Source: Anderseniella sp963759095 (GTDB lineage Bacteria; Pseudomonadota; Alphaproteobacteria; Rhizobiales; Aestuariivirgaceae). From it: a DNA stretch of 64,000 nt. The stretch is taken from NCBI GenBank assembly GCA_963759095.1, contig CAVWYF010000027.1, positions 44,090 through 108,089 on the forward strand, read 5' to 3'. The notes beneath the pieces were generated by a model. That model was given only the letters and a program-made list of their open reading frames with translations. It was not told the DNA's origin and did not search any database. Positions 53,731 to 62,426 of the stretch are shown in pieces (within the stretch, counting starts at the first letter, position 1; each line of letters begins with the position of its first letter). Position numbers and translations under genes: made by a program.

Positions 53731-55263
53731 TTGGTAAACGGGGAGAAGATTTCAACGCCTCAGCCGCCGGCACAGCCGGTTGTGCCTGAGAGCGAGCCGG
53801 CACAGGCTGCGCCTGCAGCCAAGCAGGCGCAGGTTATTCCCGGGTTGGATCTGAGCAGCACAGGGGCTGCCCAGTCAGTTGACGCTGGGCCTGATGCAGC
53901 TGTCTCCGCGGCCGCGCCTGCAAAGGTGGCGCCGCCAAAACCTGCACGTGACAGCAAGAACGGGCGTTCGGAAAACTACTACGATATAAAAACCACAATC
54001 TTCAATGCGCTGATTGATGCGATCGATCTGACCCAGCTTGGGCAGTTGGACCGCGACGCGGCCCGTGATGAAATCCGCGACATCGTCAACGAGATCATTT
54101 CTCTGAAAGATGTTGCGATGTCGATCGCCGAGCAGGAAGAACTGCTCGAAGACATTTGCAATGACGTTCTTGGTTATGGGCCACTCGAGCCGTTGCTCGC
54201 ACGCGATGATATCGCCGACATTATGGTCAATGGTGCAGCCACCTGTTTCATCGAGGTTGACGGCAAGATGCTGGATGCTGGTGTCAAGTTCCGTGACAAT
54301 GCCCAGTTGTTGAACATCTGTCAGCGCATCGTTAGTCAGGTCGGCCGCCGCGTCGACGAGGCCAGCCCGATCTGTGACGCCCGCTTGATGGATGGCTCAC
54401 GTGTCAACGTGATTGCGCCGCCGCTTGCAATCGACGGTGCCGCGCTCACCATTCGTAAGTTTAAGAAGGACCGGCTGCGCCTCGACGAGCTGGTGAAATT
54501 CGGGTCCATTACGCCTGATGGCGCTCAAATACTGCAGATCATTGGCCGGGTTCGCTGCAATGTGCTGGTCTCGGGCGGTACCGGTTCCGGCAAGACAACG
54601 CTGTTGAACTGTCTGACCGGTTACGTCGATCATGAAGAACGCGTCATCACCTGCGAAGATGCCGCCGAGCTCCAGCTGCAGCAGCCGCATGTTGTGCGTC
54701 TTGAAACACGCCCGCCGAACCTCGAGGGTGAAGGTGAGATCACCATGCGCGATCTGGTCAAGAACTGCCTGCGTATGCGTCCTGAACGGATCATCGTGGG
54801 TGAGGTTCGCGGACCGGAGGCCTTCGACCTGCTGCAGGCAATGAACACCGGCCATGACGGCTCGATGGGCACGCTGCATGCCAACTCACCGCGCGAAGCC
54901 CTGTCACGTCTGGAATTGATGATCACCATGGGCGGATTCTCTCTGCCGTCCAAGACGATCAAGGAAATGATTACCGGTTCCATTGACGTGATTGTTCAGG
55001 CTGCCCGCCTGCGTGACGGCTCACGCCGCATTACCCATGTGACCGAAGTCGTCGGCATGGAAGGCGATGTGATCATTACGCAGGATCTGTTTGTTTACGA
55101 AATTGTCGGTGAAGACGCCAATGGCAAGATCGTCGGCCGACATCGTTCGACCGGCATTGCGCGGCCGAATTTCTGGGATCGCGCGCGTTACTACGGAGAG
55201 GAAGCGCGACTTGCAACGGCGTTGGAAAACGCTGAAGTGGCCGATGAAGATTACAACGGCTGA
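53731..55263 (+). CDS. cpaF: pilus assembly ATPase CpaF/TadA (start region frameshifted)
   Basis: 510 aa from a TTG at 53731. The secretion-ATPase core is intact: Walker A SGGTGSGKTTLLN, Asp box TCEDAAELQLQQPHVVR, RMRPERIIVGEVRGPEA and the His box GHDGSMGTLHANSPREAL. The TTG start is doubtful. An ATG at 53727 overlapping the cpaE stop gives MFGKRGEDF, the usual CpaF beginning, but runs to a stop unless one base (extra A near 53756) is removed; then it joins TPQPPAQP in this frame. That is probably a sequencing indel. Confidence 0.92.
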   Translation: MVNGEKISTPQPPAQPVVPESEPAQAAPAAKQAQVIPGLDLSSTGAAQSVDAGPDAAVSAAAPAKVAPPKPARDSKNGRSENYYDIKTTIFNALIDAIDLTQLGQLDRDAARDEIRDIVNEIISLKDVAMSIAEQEELLEDICNDVLGYGPLEPLLARDDIADIMVNGAATCFIEVDGKMLDAGVKFRDNAQLLNICQRIVSQVGRRVDEASPICDARLMDGSRVNVIAPPLAIDGAALTIRKFKKDRLRLDELVKFGSITPDGAQILQIIGRVRCNVLVSGGTGSGKTTLLNCLTGYVDHEERVITCEDAAELQLQQPHVVRLETRPPNLEGEGEITMRDLVKNCLRMRPERIIVGEVRGPEAFDLLQAMNTGHDGSMGTLHANSPREALSRLELMITMGGFSLPSKTIKEMITGSIDVIVQAARLRDGSRRITHVTEVVGMEGDVIITQDLFVYEIVGEDANGKIVGRHRSTGIARPNFWDRARYYGEEARLATALENAEVADEDYNG

Positions 55264-55274
55264 CAGTCGTGACA

Positions 55275-55380
55275 CTAGAGCGACATGGATTCAACTGAAC
55301 CCATAAAATTGCTCTAGCACTTTGGAAACGTTCAGTTTCATGATTTTTGATTGTTTCAATCAAAAACCATACTGATCTAA
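55275..55380 (+). repeat. intergenic palindromic repeat, family A, copy 3 (full length, inverted)
   Basis: Same family as the 39701 copy but in reverse orientation: CTAGAGCGACATGG ... GCTCTAGCAC, then TGATTTTTGATTG / CAATCAAAAACCA and CTGATCTA. It sits inside the cpa operon between cpaF and tadB, so it is transcribed and will fold in the mRNA. Confidence 0.85.
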
Positions 55381-55395
55381 GAGGCAAGACAGGAT

Positions 55396-56395
55396 ATGGA
55401 ATTTAGTCCGGAATTGACGAAAATCGCATTCGTGGTATTCGCTGCCTTGAGCGTGGGCGGCCTGGCAATTGGTCTGATGTTCCCCTACTTTTCGGGTCAG
55501 GCAGATGTCAACAGGCGTGCCCGGCGTGTCACATCGGGAGAAGCCGGTGCTAAAGCCAAGGCTGGTGGCAAGGACAAATCCGCCGCGCGCCGCCGACAAA
55601 TTCAAGATACCTTGAAGCAATTTGAGGAATTCTGAGAAAAAGCGCCGAAAGAAACTGACCGTTCGGCAGATGATTGGACAGGCAGGGCTTGAAATCACAA
55701 TGAACGCTTTCATTGTTTCTTCTGTCATTGTCGGGGTGGTTTTCTTTCTTGGCTCGTTTATCGTAGGCGTCCCGATCTATGTTTCTGCCATAGCAGCCAT
55801 AGTTGGAGCGTTCGGCTTGCCTCGCTGGTTTTTGAACTTGCTGGCAACACGTCGCCGTGAAAAATTTCTGCGGGAATTTGCCGACGCAATTGACGTAATG
55901 GTGCGTGGTATCAAGGCCGGGCTTCCCGTGTCAGATGCGCTTAAGGTCATCGCAAAAGAAACGCCCGCTCCTGTGGGGCCGGAGTTTCTGGATGTGGTTG
56001 AGGGTCAACGGGTGGGAATTACCATCGACCAGGGTCTGGAGCGCATGTATGAACGCATGCCGCTGGCGGAAGTTAACTTCCTGGCCATTGTAATGGCCAT
56101 TCAGGCCAAGACAGGTGGTAACCTTGCCGAGGCACTTGGCAACCTTTCGCGCGTATTGCGTGATCGCAAGAAAATGAAGCAGAAAATCACCTCTGTGTCG
56201 CAGGAAGCCAAGGCGTCTGCTGCAATCATTGGTGCTTTGCCGTTTCTGATAGGCGCTGCGATGATGGTGCTTAACCCGACTTATCTCCTGCCGCTATTTG
56301 AGACGAAAATCGGCAATGTCCTGCTTTTATGTTCCGGCTTGTGGATGGGCTGCGGGGTGCTTGTCATGCGCAAAATGATCAATTTTGATTTCTAA
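55396..56395 (+). CDS. tadB: pilus platform protein TadB, one frameshift
   Basis: The first frame (55396 to about 55630) has an N-terminal membrane segment and the linker AARRRQIQDTLKQFEE. The second (to 56395) has KKRRKKLTVRQMIGQAGLE and the T2SSF core: DAIDVMVRGIKAGLPVSDAL, AIQAKTGGNLAEALGNLSRV and C-terminal helices. One extra T near 55631 (GAATTCTGAG) breaks FEESEKKR. Joined, it is about 330 aa, the expected TadB length. TadB and TadC form the inner-membrane platform. Sequence error is the simplest reading. Confidence 0.88.
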
Positions 56396-56417
56396 TAAAA
56401 CTGGAAACTAAACCATC

Positions 56418-57386
56418 ATGTTCGAGTTTATTTATTCCCTGCTGGAGCCGCGCAATCTCATTACGATTCTCGTGGCACTATCGGCATTTGCGACTGTCGT
56501 GACCTTGACAGCGCCGTTGCTCCAGGGCGACCAGGTGCAGGCCCGCATGAAAACCCTGGCAGTTGAGCGTGACAAACTGCGCACTCAAAACCGCGTGAAT
56601 CTGCAGGACAAGGACAGCAGGCGCCTCAGGGACAATGCGCCAAAGGGCGTTGCCGCGCAGATTGTGGATGCGCTGAATCTCAAGAATATCCTGCAGGCAG
56701 AAACGTCTCGCAAACGGCTGCGGCAGGCGGGACTGCGCTCGGAAAAGCATCTGGTGACATACCTTGCTGCCAGGGCAATCGCGCCGATGATCGCCGGTGT
56801 TATCGTGTTTGTGTATTCTGCAACCGTGTTTGCCGATCAGGTCACCGGCTCGATGCGCATAACGACTGCGTTGATTGGTGCGGTTGCCGGTTTCTATCTG
56901 CCAAACCTGTTTCTTACCAACATCATCAAGCGGCGCCAGCAGTCGATTCAGCGCGCCTGGTCTGATGCACTGGATCTCCTGCTGATCTGCGTCGAGTCAG
57001 GCATGTCCGTTGAGGCTGCCTTGGCCCGTGTATCGCAGGAAATAGGCTCTCAGTCGGTCCCGCTGGCTGAAGAACTTACGCTTACAATTGCAGAGCTTTC
57101 ATTTATTGGAGACCGCAGCAAGGCCTTTGAAAACCTCGCTCAACGTACAGGCATGGCGACGGTGAAATCAGTTGTGACCAGTCTCGTGCAGTCAGAACGC
57201 TATGGTACACCGGTTGGCGTTGCATTGCGCGTGCTCGCGCAGGAAAACCGCGATGACCGCATGGCCATGGCTGAAAAGAAGGCCGCGGCATTGCCACCAA
57301 AACTGACAGTGCCAATGGTTGGGTTCTTCCTGCCGGTTATCTTTGTCGTGCTGCTTGGCCCTGCCGGCATCCTCGCCTTCGGATAA
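56418..57386 (+). CDS. tadC: pilus platform protein TadC
   Basis: 322 aa, intact. It has an N-terminal helix, cytoplasmic linker and T2SSF domain with RAWSDALDLLLICVESGMSV, EAALARVSQEIG and SLVQSERYGTPVGVALRVLA. C-terminal helices LTVPMVGFFLPVIFVVLL close the protein. It pairs with TadB. It is the last gene of the rightward operon before a terminator. Confidence 0.94.
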   Translation: MFEFIYSLLEPRNLITILVALSAFATVVTLTAPLLQGDQVQARMKTLAVERDKLRTQNRVNLQDKDSRRLRDNAPKGVAAQIVDALNLKNILQAETSRKRLRQAGLRSEKHLVTYLAARAIAPMIAGVIVFVYSATVFADQVTGSMRITTALIGAVAGFYLPNLFLTNIIKRRQQSIQRAWSDALDLLLICVESGMSVEAALARVSQEIGSQSVPLAEELTLTIAELSFIGDRSKAFENLAQRTGMATVKSVVTSLVQSERYGTPVGVALRVLAQENRDDRMAMAEKKAAALPPKLTVPMVGFFLPVIFVVLLGPAGILAFG

Positions 57387-57430
57387 ATCCAGGCACCGAC
57401 CTGCCCCAGGAAAAACAACTGTACAAAAAT

Positions 57431-57460
57431 GGCCGCACCTCATTGAGGATGCGGCCTTTT
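57431..57460. terminator. terminator between tadC and tadD
   Basis: GGCCGCA / TGCGGCC with inner CCTCA / TGAGG gives a stable hairpin, followed by TTTT on the plus strand. The preceding AAAAA could serve the leftward tadD transcript as well. Confidence 0.85.
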
Positions 57461-57479
57461 CATTTGGGTGGATCATGCC

Positions 57480-57546
57480 CTAGAGTAACATGGATTCAAG
57501 TGAACTCATAAAGTTGTTCTGTCACTTTGAAAGCGTCCAGGTTTAT
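57480..57546 (+). repeat. intergenic palindromic repeat, family A, copy 4 (partial)
   Basis: Starts CTAGAGTAACATGG, continues TGAACTCATAAAGTTG and CACTTTGAAAGCG, then is interrupted. It runs into TTTCCTTTGGTAT at 57548-57560, a 12-base match to the termini of the inverted-repeat element at 42007, so it looks like a chimera of both families. Confidence 0.7.
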
Positions 57547-57559
57547 GTTTCCTTTGGTA

Positions 57560-58354
57560 TCAACCGGCGGCTTGCATCTGCTGCCAGGTGCTTTTCTGGT
57601 TCAGCATGCGTTTGAGAAACGCCAGGTTCTGCTCGACCTGATCGGGCGGCAAGTCGCGGCTTGCGATTTCGCTTGCTTCCTTGAACCTGCCCTGCAGTCC
57701 GACCGACAGTGCCAGGTTCTGGCGCAATGTCTGATTGAATTCACCCTCGGGCAGTTTTTGCGCTGCCCGCAGTGAAGCCTCAGCCTGCTTGAGGTTACCC
57801 TCAAGGATATAAGACATGCCGATATTGTTGTGGATTGAGACCTTTTTCGGTTGCTCGACCAGCGCGCGTTGGTAGGCCGCTCGGGCCTGGCCGTGTTTGC
57901 CGCTCTGGTCGTATGCCGATCCCAGCGCTGAATACACTTTCCAGTTGTCTTCACCAGCAGCAATGGCTTTGTTCAATTGTTTTATCCCGGCTTTCGGACG
58001 GCCGGACAAAACCAGCTCCTTGCCCAGATAGGCGACCAGTTTTGCGTCATCGGGATTGTACGTCAGTGTCGTCTCCAACACCTTTATGATCGCAGCTTTG
58101 TTTCCACCGGCATCCAGCAACCGCGCATAGGTGACCGCCCGTCGAACACTCTGCGGTTTTTCCCTCCAGGCATTTGCAGCTTCCGCTGTCGCACGAATTG
58201 AAAGTTGCGGGGTGACCGACCCGGTGACAACGGGATCTGCCGTTCCGGACGAGAGCCTGTTGTCGCCGGCACATCCGGTGAGCAGTAGTGCTGCCGTGCA
58301 GGCAGCAGCCGTCAATTGTTCACGTAGTGTCATTGTAAATCGTTGCCGCCGCAT
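57560..58354 (-). CDS. tadD: TPR lipoprotein TadD
   Basis: 264 aa with a lipoprotein signal (CTAALLLTGC, Cys near residue 28). The mature part has tetratricopeptide repeats: NPDDAKLVAYLGKELVLSGR, DNWKVYSALGSAYDQSGKHG, QARAAYQRAL and VSIHNNIGMSYILEGNLKQA. TadD acts as a pilotin-like factor for the secretin. ATG at 58354 is supported by AGGGGTGA just upstream. It faces the main operon. Confidence 0.88.
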   Translation of the reverse strand: MRRQRFTMTLREQLTAAACTAALLLTGCAGDNRLSSGTADPVVTGSVTPQLSIRATAEAANAWREKPQSVRRAVTYARLLDAGGNKAAIIKVLETTLTYNPDDAKLVAYLGKELVLSGRPKAGIKQLNKAIAAGEDNWKVYSALGSAYDQSGKHGQARAAYQRALVEQPKKVSIHNNIGMSYILEGNLKQAEASLRAAQKLPEGEFNQTLRQNLALSVGLQGRFKEASEIASRDLPPDQVEQNLAFLKRMLNQKSTWQQMQAAG

Positions 58355-58454
58355 ATGTTCACCCCTATCGATGGAATCACCGACTGGCCGTTAATCTCAA
58401 AAGCGATCTTGGAGCGCCAACTCTCAATAAACTGTTAACCATGATTGACGGTTT

Positions 58455-58527
58455 GTTGCTCTGGCACTTTGAAAGCGATCAGTTTTCTGATTTTTGATTG
58501 ATTTAATCAAAAATCATACTGATCTAG
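58455..58527 (+). repeat. intergenic palindromic repeat, family A, copy 5 (partial)
   Basis: GTTGCTCTGGCACTTTGAAAGCGATCAG followed by the hairpin TGATTTTTGATTGA / TAATCAAAAATCA and GATCTAG. Only the half with hairpin 1 is well preserved. It lies between tadD and the M17 peptidase gene. Confidence 0.75.
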
Positions 58528-58615
58528 CCGCCATTTTGTGAGACACATTCGTTTTCGCGGAGCAAATCACATCCAGTGTTTGCCGGCTCCACCACCCAGT
58601 GAAGGCGCACCAGCC

Positions 58616-60021
58616 ATGACAGCTGCAAAATCAATTCTTCTGAGCGCGTCAAACGCCAGGACGGCCGTACCAGTGCATGCGGTGACACCTGACACGCTGG
58701 CGGCATTTGTCAAATCCTTGTCAGTGGTCCAGAAAGCCTGGATTGAGGCCAATGGATTTAAGGCCAAGCCAAACAGTCATTTGTGTATTGCCGGCAATGA
58801 CGGTGGCCTGGCGATGGTGCTGTATGGAAGTCCGCACCGGAGAGGCTGTTGATCCTTTTGAACCTGGTGCATTGTCGTCCGCGCTGCCTGCCGGTGACTA
58901 TTCTCTGGCGTCGGGGTTTTCCAATCCGGATCTGGTCGCCCTGGGATGGTTGTTGCACAGCTATAAATTCACCCGGTACCTGAGCGGTAAGGAAAATTCC
59001 GGATCCGGCAGATGTGCCCGACTGGTGTGCCCTGATAAAGTGGATCGGGCCGGCCTGCTGGCCCGCGCCAACGCAGTCATGCTGGGGCGTGATCTGATCA
59101 ACACGCCGGCAGAGGACATGGGGCCGTCTCAGCTTGAAACCGCGATGCGCGGTCGCCCGGCAGTTCAAGGCGACGGTGACTGTCACCAAGGGCGCGGCAC
59201 TCGAGAAGAAATTTCCACTGATCCATACGGTTGGGCGTGCCGCAGATGATGCACCGCGCCTTCTGGACCTGCGCTGGGGAGCCCAGCGTGCACCGAAGGT
59301 CACCCTGGTGGGCAAAGGTGTGTGTTTCGATACCGGTGGGCTGGACCTGAAACAGGCTTCGGGCATGGCCTTGATGAAGAAGGATATGGGTGGTGCTGCA
59401 GCGGTGCTGTCCCTTGCATCCATGATCATGGCGGCACAGCTGAATGTCCGGCTTCGCGTGCTGGTCCCGGCGGTTGAAAACTCAGTGGCAGGAAACGCCT
59501 TCCGGCCCGGCGATATCCTGACCAGCCGAAAGGGCTTGAGCGTTGAGATTGGCAATACAGATGCTGAAGGCCGTCTTGTGCTGGCCGATGCGCTTGATCT
59601 GGCAGATGCCGAACGCCCGGACATGCTGATAGACATGGCAACCCTTACCGGTGCCGCACGTGTTGCGCTTGGTCCGGATCTACCGCCGTTTTATACGGAT
59701 GATGATGAACTGGCGGCACAGCTCGTACGCCATTCCATGGCGAGTAATGATCCTGTCTGGCGGTTGCCGTTCTGGCATCGTTACAACGACATGTTTTCAA
59801 GCAAGATTGCCGATATAAACAATGCCGGTACCGGAGGCTTTGCCGGCTCCATAACAGCAGCGCTGTTTCTCAAACGGTTTGTTGAGAACGCGCGTTGTTA
59901 CATTCATCTGGATATATATGGCTGGGTGCCCGCCGCACGCGCCGGAAGGCCAGCAGGTGGCGAACCGCAGGCAGCACGTGCCTTGTTCTCCATGCTGAGC
60001 GAACGCTACCCTCGAGCTTAG
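58616..60021 (+). CDS. leucyl aminopeptidase family (M17) enzyme, two frameshifts
   Basis: Three frames in series: 58616 to about 58829 (N-terminal domain), about 58830-59150 (VDPFEPGALSSALPAG, LLARANAVMLGRDLINTPAED), and about 59150-60021 (catalytic). The catalytic part has LVGKGVCFDTGGLDLK, MKKDMGGAAAVLSLA and NTDAEGRLVLADAL, carrying the metal-binding Lys, Asp and Glu of M17. One extra A near 58833 and one extra G near 59151 explain the breaks. Joined length is about 467 aa, the family norm. The stop TAG (60019-60021) starts the next repeat. Confidence 0.85.
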
Positions 60022-60058
60022 ATCAACATGGGTTCGATAGAACTCATAAATCTGGTCT
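60019..60058 (+). repeat. intergenic palindromic repeat, family A, copy 6 (degenerate)
   Basis: TTAGATCAACATGGGTTCGATAGAACTCATAAATCTGGTC resembles hairpin 2 of the family with several mismatches. Its TAG is the stop of the M17 peptidase. Confidence 0.5.
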
Positions 60059-60230
60059 GGTGCGTATCTTGCTCAAATAACACTTGTACTGGGTCCGGAA
60101 TTACGTTTAAATGGAACGGGTCCGTAATGATCTTCAATAGACTTTCGATCAGGTAATGGATCGGACCTGGTTGTTCTGGTGAGTTGTGATTTGAGCAAGT
60201 GAGTGGCAGCCGCTCTGGAAAGAGCGGTTG

Positions 60231-60596
60231 ATGAACCGGATGAGTATTCAACTGACAACGGCTGAAGTTCTGGGCTTGTGGCACAATGTGCACCTGGCAC
60301 TGGTTCGCGATGATGAACCGGATTTGTCTGCCCGCCAGGTAACCATTTTGTTGACCGTTTATCTGGAGGCACCACCGCATACGGTTCGCGATCTGGCCGC
60401 GCGTCTGGGGGTATCAAAACCGGTAATTACCCGTGCCCTGGACACAATGGGAAAGTTGGGCCTCGTCAGCAGACGCCGGGACGACAAGGACAGGCGCAAT
60501 GTGCTGATCCAGCGTACCGTAGACGGAGCGTTGTTTGTTGAACGCCTTGCCGATACTATTTCAGTGCGCGCACAAGAGTTGAGAACAGATCTATGA
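60231..60596 (+). CDS. MarR-family regulator
   Basis: 121 aa with the winged-helix core: LSARQVTILLTVYLEAPPHT, VRDLAARLGVSKPVITRALD, MGKLGLVSRRRDDKDRRNVL. The DDKDRR wing is typical of MarR. The ATG at 60231 has GGAAAGAG upstream. Its TGA overlaps the ATG of the NlpC/P60 gene (ATGA), so the two are translationally coupled, an arrangement that often follows an M17 peptidase gene in alphaproteobacteria. Its targets are not known. Confidence 0.85.
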   Translation: MNRMSIQLTTAEVLGLWHNVHLALVRDDEPDLSARQVTILLTVYLEAPPHTVRDLAARLGVSKPVITRALDTMGKLGLVSRRRDDKDRRNVLIQRTVDGALFVERLADTISVRAQELRTDL

Positions 60597-61476
60597 CCCT
60601 TGATCCACGTCTTCATGCCTATCGCGAAGATATTGCCGACATTGCTTTGCGGGGCAAGGTCGAAGCGGCGCGCTTCGTAAAACCGGAACTTCGCCAGATT
60701 TCAGTTTCCATTGCCTCGGTTCATGCAGAACCGCGCATGGATGCAGCGACTGTAACCGAAACCTTGCTGGGCGAGCAGGTCAAGGTATTCCAGGTCAAGG
60801 ACGGGTGGGCTTTTGTGCAACTGGACATCGACAGCTATGTCGGCTACCTGCCGGCGCGTTGTTTGACCAATCAGGTGCTGGAATCCACTCATCGTATCGC
60901 GGTCCCGTCAACGCTGCTGTACGTCAAGCCCGACATCAAGTCGAACCCGGTGCAGCACGTTTACATGAACTCACTTGTCTCCGCGATCAAGATAGAGGGA
61001 GATTTTGCGCGTCTCAGAGATCATCGTTATGTCTGGGTCAAGCATCTGATGCCGTCAGGCACCAATTGGGATGATCCGGCGACCATAGCCGAGGCTTTTG
61101 TCAATGTGCCGTACCTGTGGGGCGGCAAAAGTGCCGCCGGCCTGGATTGTTCCGGTCTTGTGCAACTGGCGTGGCAGGCGTGCGGCTTTGACTGCCCGCG
61201 CGATACTGACATGATCCAGATGGGGTTTGGAAAACCGCTGAAGCGGGATCGCGACCTCAGGCTTGCGCGCAATGACATGGTGTTTGGAAAGGCCATGTCG
61301 GTCTGATGCTGGACGCGACCAATCTGATCCATTCCAACGGCCATCACATGCAGGTTGTGGTTGAACCGCTAAGCGGTGCCATCAAACGGATTGCCAATCT
61401 GTACGGACAGGTAACCGGTGTTTCCCGGGTGCCGGAGATGTACAAACCCGAAAGCGCCAGTGAAGCGGCTCAGTAG
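60593..61476 (+). CDS. SH3 and NlpC/P60-domain cell-wall hydrolase, one frameshift
   Basis: The readable frame to 61306 has SH3-like segments (SVASVHAEP.., VQLDIDSYVGYLPARCL) and the NlpC/P60 catalytic Cys in GLDCSGLVQLAWQ. One T is missing near 61287 (GTGTTTGG for GTGTTTTGG). Restoring it gives DMVFWKGHVGLMLDATNLIH, which carries the catalytic His, and the frame then runs to TAG at 61476. It would cleave gamma-D-glutamyl-meso-DAP bonds in peptidoglycan. No signal peptide is seen. Confidence 0.85.
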
Positions 61477-62426
61477 TATTCTGGATAACCTGTCTGGCGA
61501 TTAACAACATTCTGCAAGTCTTCACCCGCTTCATGCCGCTCGATCTGACCCAGAATATACTTGCACAAGGCTTCAGGATCGCTGTCGGCGGCATTGTGAG
61601 GGGTTAGTGTTACCTTGGGATGATGCCAGAGTCGGCTGTCTGTGGGTAACGGTTCCGTTTCAAACACATCCAGGGTTACAGCGCCAAGCTCGCCCGCATC
61701 CAGGCTCGCCAGTATATCGGTCTCGATCTGGAGCTTGCCGCGTCCGGCATTGATTAGTACCGGTGCACCCAATGGTCCGTCATGCGCGAGTTTGCGGAAC
61801 AAGTCACGATTGAGTATGCCATGGGTATCCGGTGTATGCGGTAGCAGGCAGACCAGTATGTCGCTCACGCCCAGAAACGCATCCAGCTCGTCCTGGCCGG
61901 CATATGCGGTGACACCGTTTATCTGTTTGGCAGAATTGCTCCAGCCGTTTACCTGAAAGCCCAGATGAACCAGTCTTTCCGCTGCATCACCGCCAAGTTC
62001 GCCCAGCCCGACGACGCCGACCCGCATGGCAGACGCTGACCATTGCGGCCTTTCCGTCCAGTCGACCTTGGCCTGGTCTGCATCCATGAGCCTTTGCGGC
62101 GATGATGCATCAGTACATGCAGGAGACATACCGACCATCCGCATGGTCAGGTCCGGATCAACCACCCGTACCAGCGGAACATCGGGCAGTTTCGGTTCAC
62201 GCAAAATATGATCAACACCAGCGCCGAGCGAAAAGATGGCTTTCAGGTTTGAAAAGCCGGCAAGAACACCTTCCGGCGGTTGCCAGGCCAGCGCATAGTC
62301 TATGTCTTCAAGTGCTGTGTCGTCGTCAGGCCACTTGCATACATCGAGTTCCGGCGCGAGGTGTGCAAACCTGTCGATCCAGGGTTGCGGATCCCAGCTT
62401 GATATCACCAGGGCAAGTTTTGTCAT
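61470..62426 (-). CDS. ghrA: glyoxylate/hydroxypyruvate reductase A-like, with a scrambled internal stretch
   Basis: 318 aa. NAD(P)-binding GVVGLGELGGDAAERL, INAGRGKL, LDVFETEPLP and the catalytic HN in LTPHNAADSD fit GhrA. Residues about 98-114 (GMSPACTDASSPQ) do not match the family. In another frame the DNA (about 62095-62155) reads YVSCMY and LMHHRRK, the conserved segment. Three missing single bases, net minus three, would explain this and leave the frame open. So the listed protein sequence is probably wrong there. It reduces glyoxylate or hydroxypyruvate. Confidence 0.82.
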   Translation of the reverse strand: MTKLALVISSWDPQPWIDRFAHLAPELDVCKWPDDDTALEDIDYALAWQPPEGVLAGFSNLKAIFSLGAGVDHILREPKLPDVPLVRVVDPDLTMRMVGMSPACTDASSPQRLMDADQAKVDWTERPQWSASAMRVGVVGLGELGGDAAERLVHLGFQVNGWSNSAKQINGVTAYAGQDELDAFLGVSDILVCLLPHTPDTHGILNRDLFRKLAHDGPLGAPVLINAGRGKLQIETDILASLDAGELGAVTLDVFETEPLPTDSRLWHHPKVTLTPHNAADSDPEALCKYILGQIERHEAGEDLQNVVNRQTGYPEYY

